Source of the DNA: a bacterium SM23_31
Lineage (GTDB): Bacteria; SM23-31
Direction: 5' to 3'
Length of the DNA: 7,280 nt
Assembly: GCA_001304035.1 (NCBI GenBank)
Contig: LJUD01000150.1
Location: 1-7,280, forward strand
The notes below the pieces were generated by a model that worked only from the letters and a program-made list of their open reading frames with translations, did no database searches and was not told the origin of the DNA. This document shows positions 7,078-7,280 of this stretch, piece by piece. The number at the start of each line of letters is the position of its first letter. The stretch's first letter is position 1. A program made the position numbers and the translations under genes.

Positions 7078-7100
7078 TAACTATATTTTGAGTATAGTTA
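7078..7100. repeat. Inverted repeat upstream of the glutamate dehydrogenase gene
   Basis: TAACTATA (7078-7085) and TATAGTTA (7093-7100) form 8-base arms around a 7-base spacer, 31 bases upstream of the dehydrogenase start. On the minus strand the arms include TATACT and TATAGT, either of which could act as a -10 box, but I find no convincing -35 box at the right distance. It could be an operator or an mRNA leader hairpin. Confidence 0.35.
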
Positions 7101-7144
7101 GTTACCCGTAATTTGGGCATTATCCTGCTAAGCGGATTTTTTGT

Positions 7145-7280
7145 TTATTTAAGTATTTTATTCACCTCTTCTTTATCGACGTCGGTGATATATTTTATTC
7201 CGCTGATTTCGCTTGCTTCGTGCGTCAGGGATGCTAAATCGTCACGCGATATGTGTTCAGTCGAAAACTTCCTGCTTCCT
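7145..7280 (-). CDS. C-terminal end of an unidentified protein (cut by the right edge)
   Basis: On the minus strand a frame is open from the window edge to a TAA at 7147-7145, giving the last 44 residues of a protein (from GSRKFSTEHISRDD to EEVNKILK). The frame has no internal start codon, and its charged, helix-prone composition looks like a real C-terminus. It lies 97 bases upstream of the glutamate dehydrogenase gene on the same strand, so co-transcription is possible, though the inverted repeat at 7078-7100 suggests the dehydrogenase may have its own control. I do not recognise the family from this fragment. Confidence 0.5.
   Translation of the reverse strand, partial: GSRKFSTEHISRDDLASLTHEASEISGIKYITDVDKEEVNKILK

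Overview
The window reads as a bacterial chromosome segment of low to moderate GC. It carries two ordinary genes or gene ends at each flank and, between them, an AT-rich two-gene ATPase operon. The sequence alone does not fix the phylum. The glutamate dehydrogenase is of the roughly 420-residue hexameric type, and the left-hand gene is a membrane-anchored spermidine-synthase-like protein. The sigma70-like promoter (TTGACA, 17 bases, TATATT) and the Shine-Dalgarno sequence AAAGGAA show a bacterial expression system.

Region 1 (1-1736, + strand) holds most of a membrane protein with a central spermidine-synthase-like Rossmann domain, cut by the left edge. Both acidic positions that mark true aminopropyltransferases are replaced, so its reaction is unclear. 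It ends in a hairpin plus T-run terminator (1747-1799).

Region 2 (1945-5476, + strand) is the accessory part. A strong promoter is overlaid by four TTGACAA heptamers in 46 bases, which form two overlapping inverted repeats, with a further 16-base palindrome just ahead of the ribosome binding site. It drives two genes that overlap by 14 bases. The first encodes a 386-residue AAA+/STAND-type ATPase with a winged-helix-like tail. The second encodes a 770-residue STAND-type ATPase with a winged helix and a C-terminal TPR/Sel1-like array whose 99-base units are still similar at the DNA level. The pair looks like a co-translated, possibly self-regulated sensor/switch system. Neither protein shows a recognisable effector (no nuclease, protease or membrane segment seen), so any role in defence or signalling is a hypothesis.

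Region 3 (5477-5765) is a 289-base AT-rich gap between convergent genes. Its main content is a 14-base-pair inverted repeat at 5602-5645.

Region 4 (5766-7280, - strand) holds a complete glutamate dehydrogenase with all expected catalytic residues. Upstream of it on the same strand is the C-terminal end of an unidentified protein that runs off the right edge. Single 60-base lines counted by hand give 32/60 G+C in the left gene (361-420) and 16/60 in the first ATPase gene (2221-2280), in keeping with separate ancestry for the central operon.
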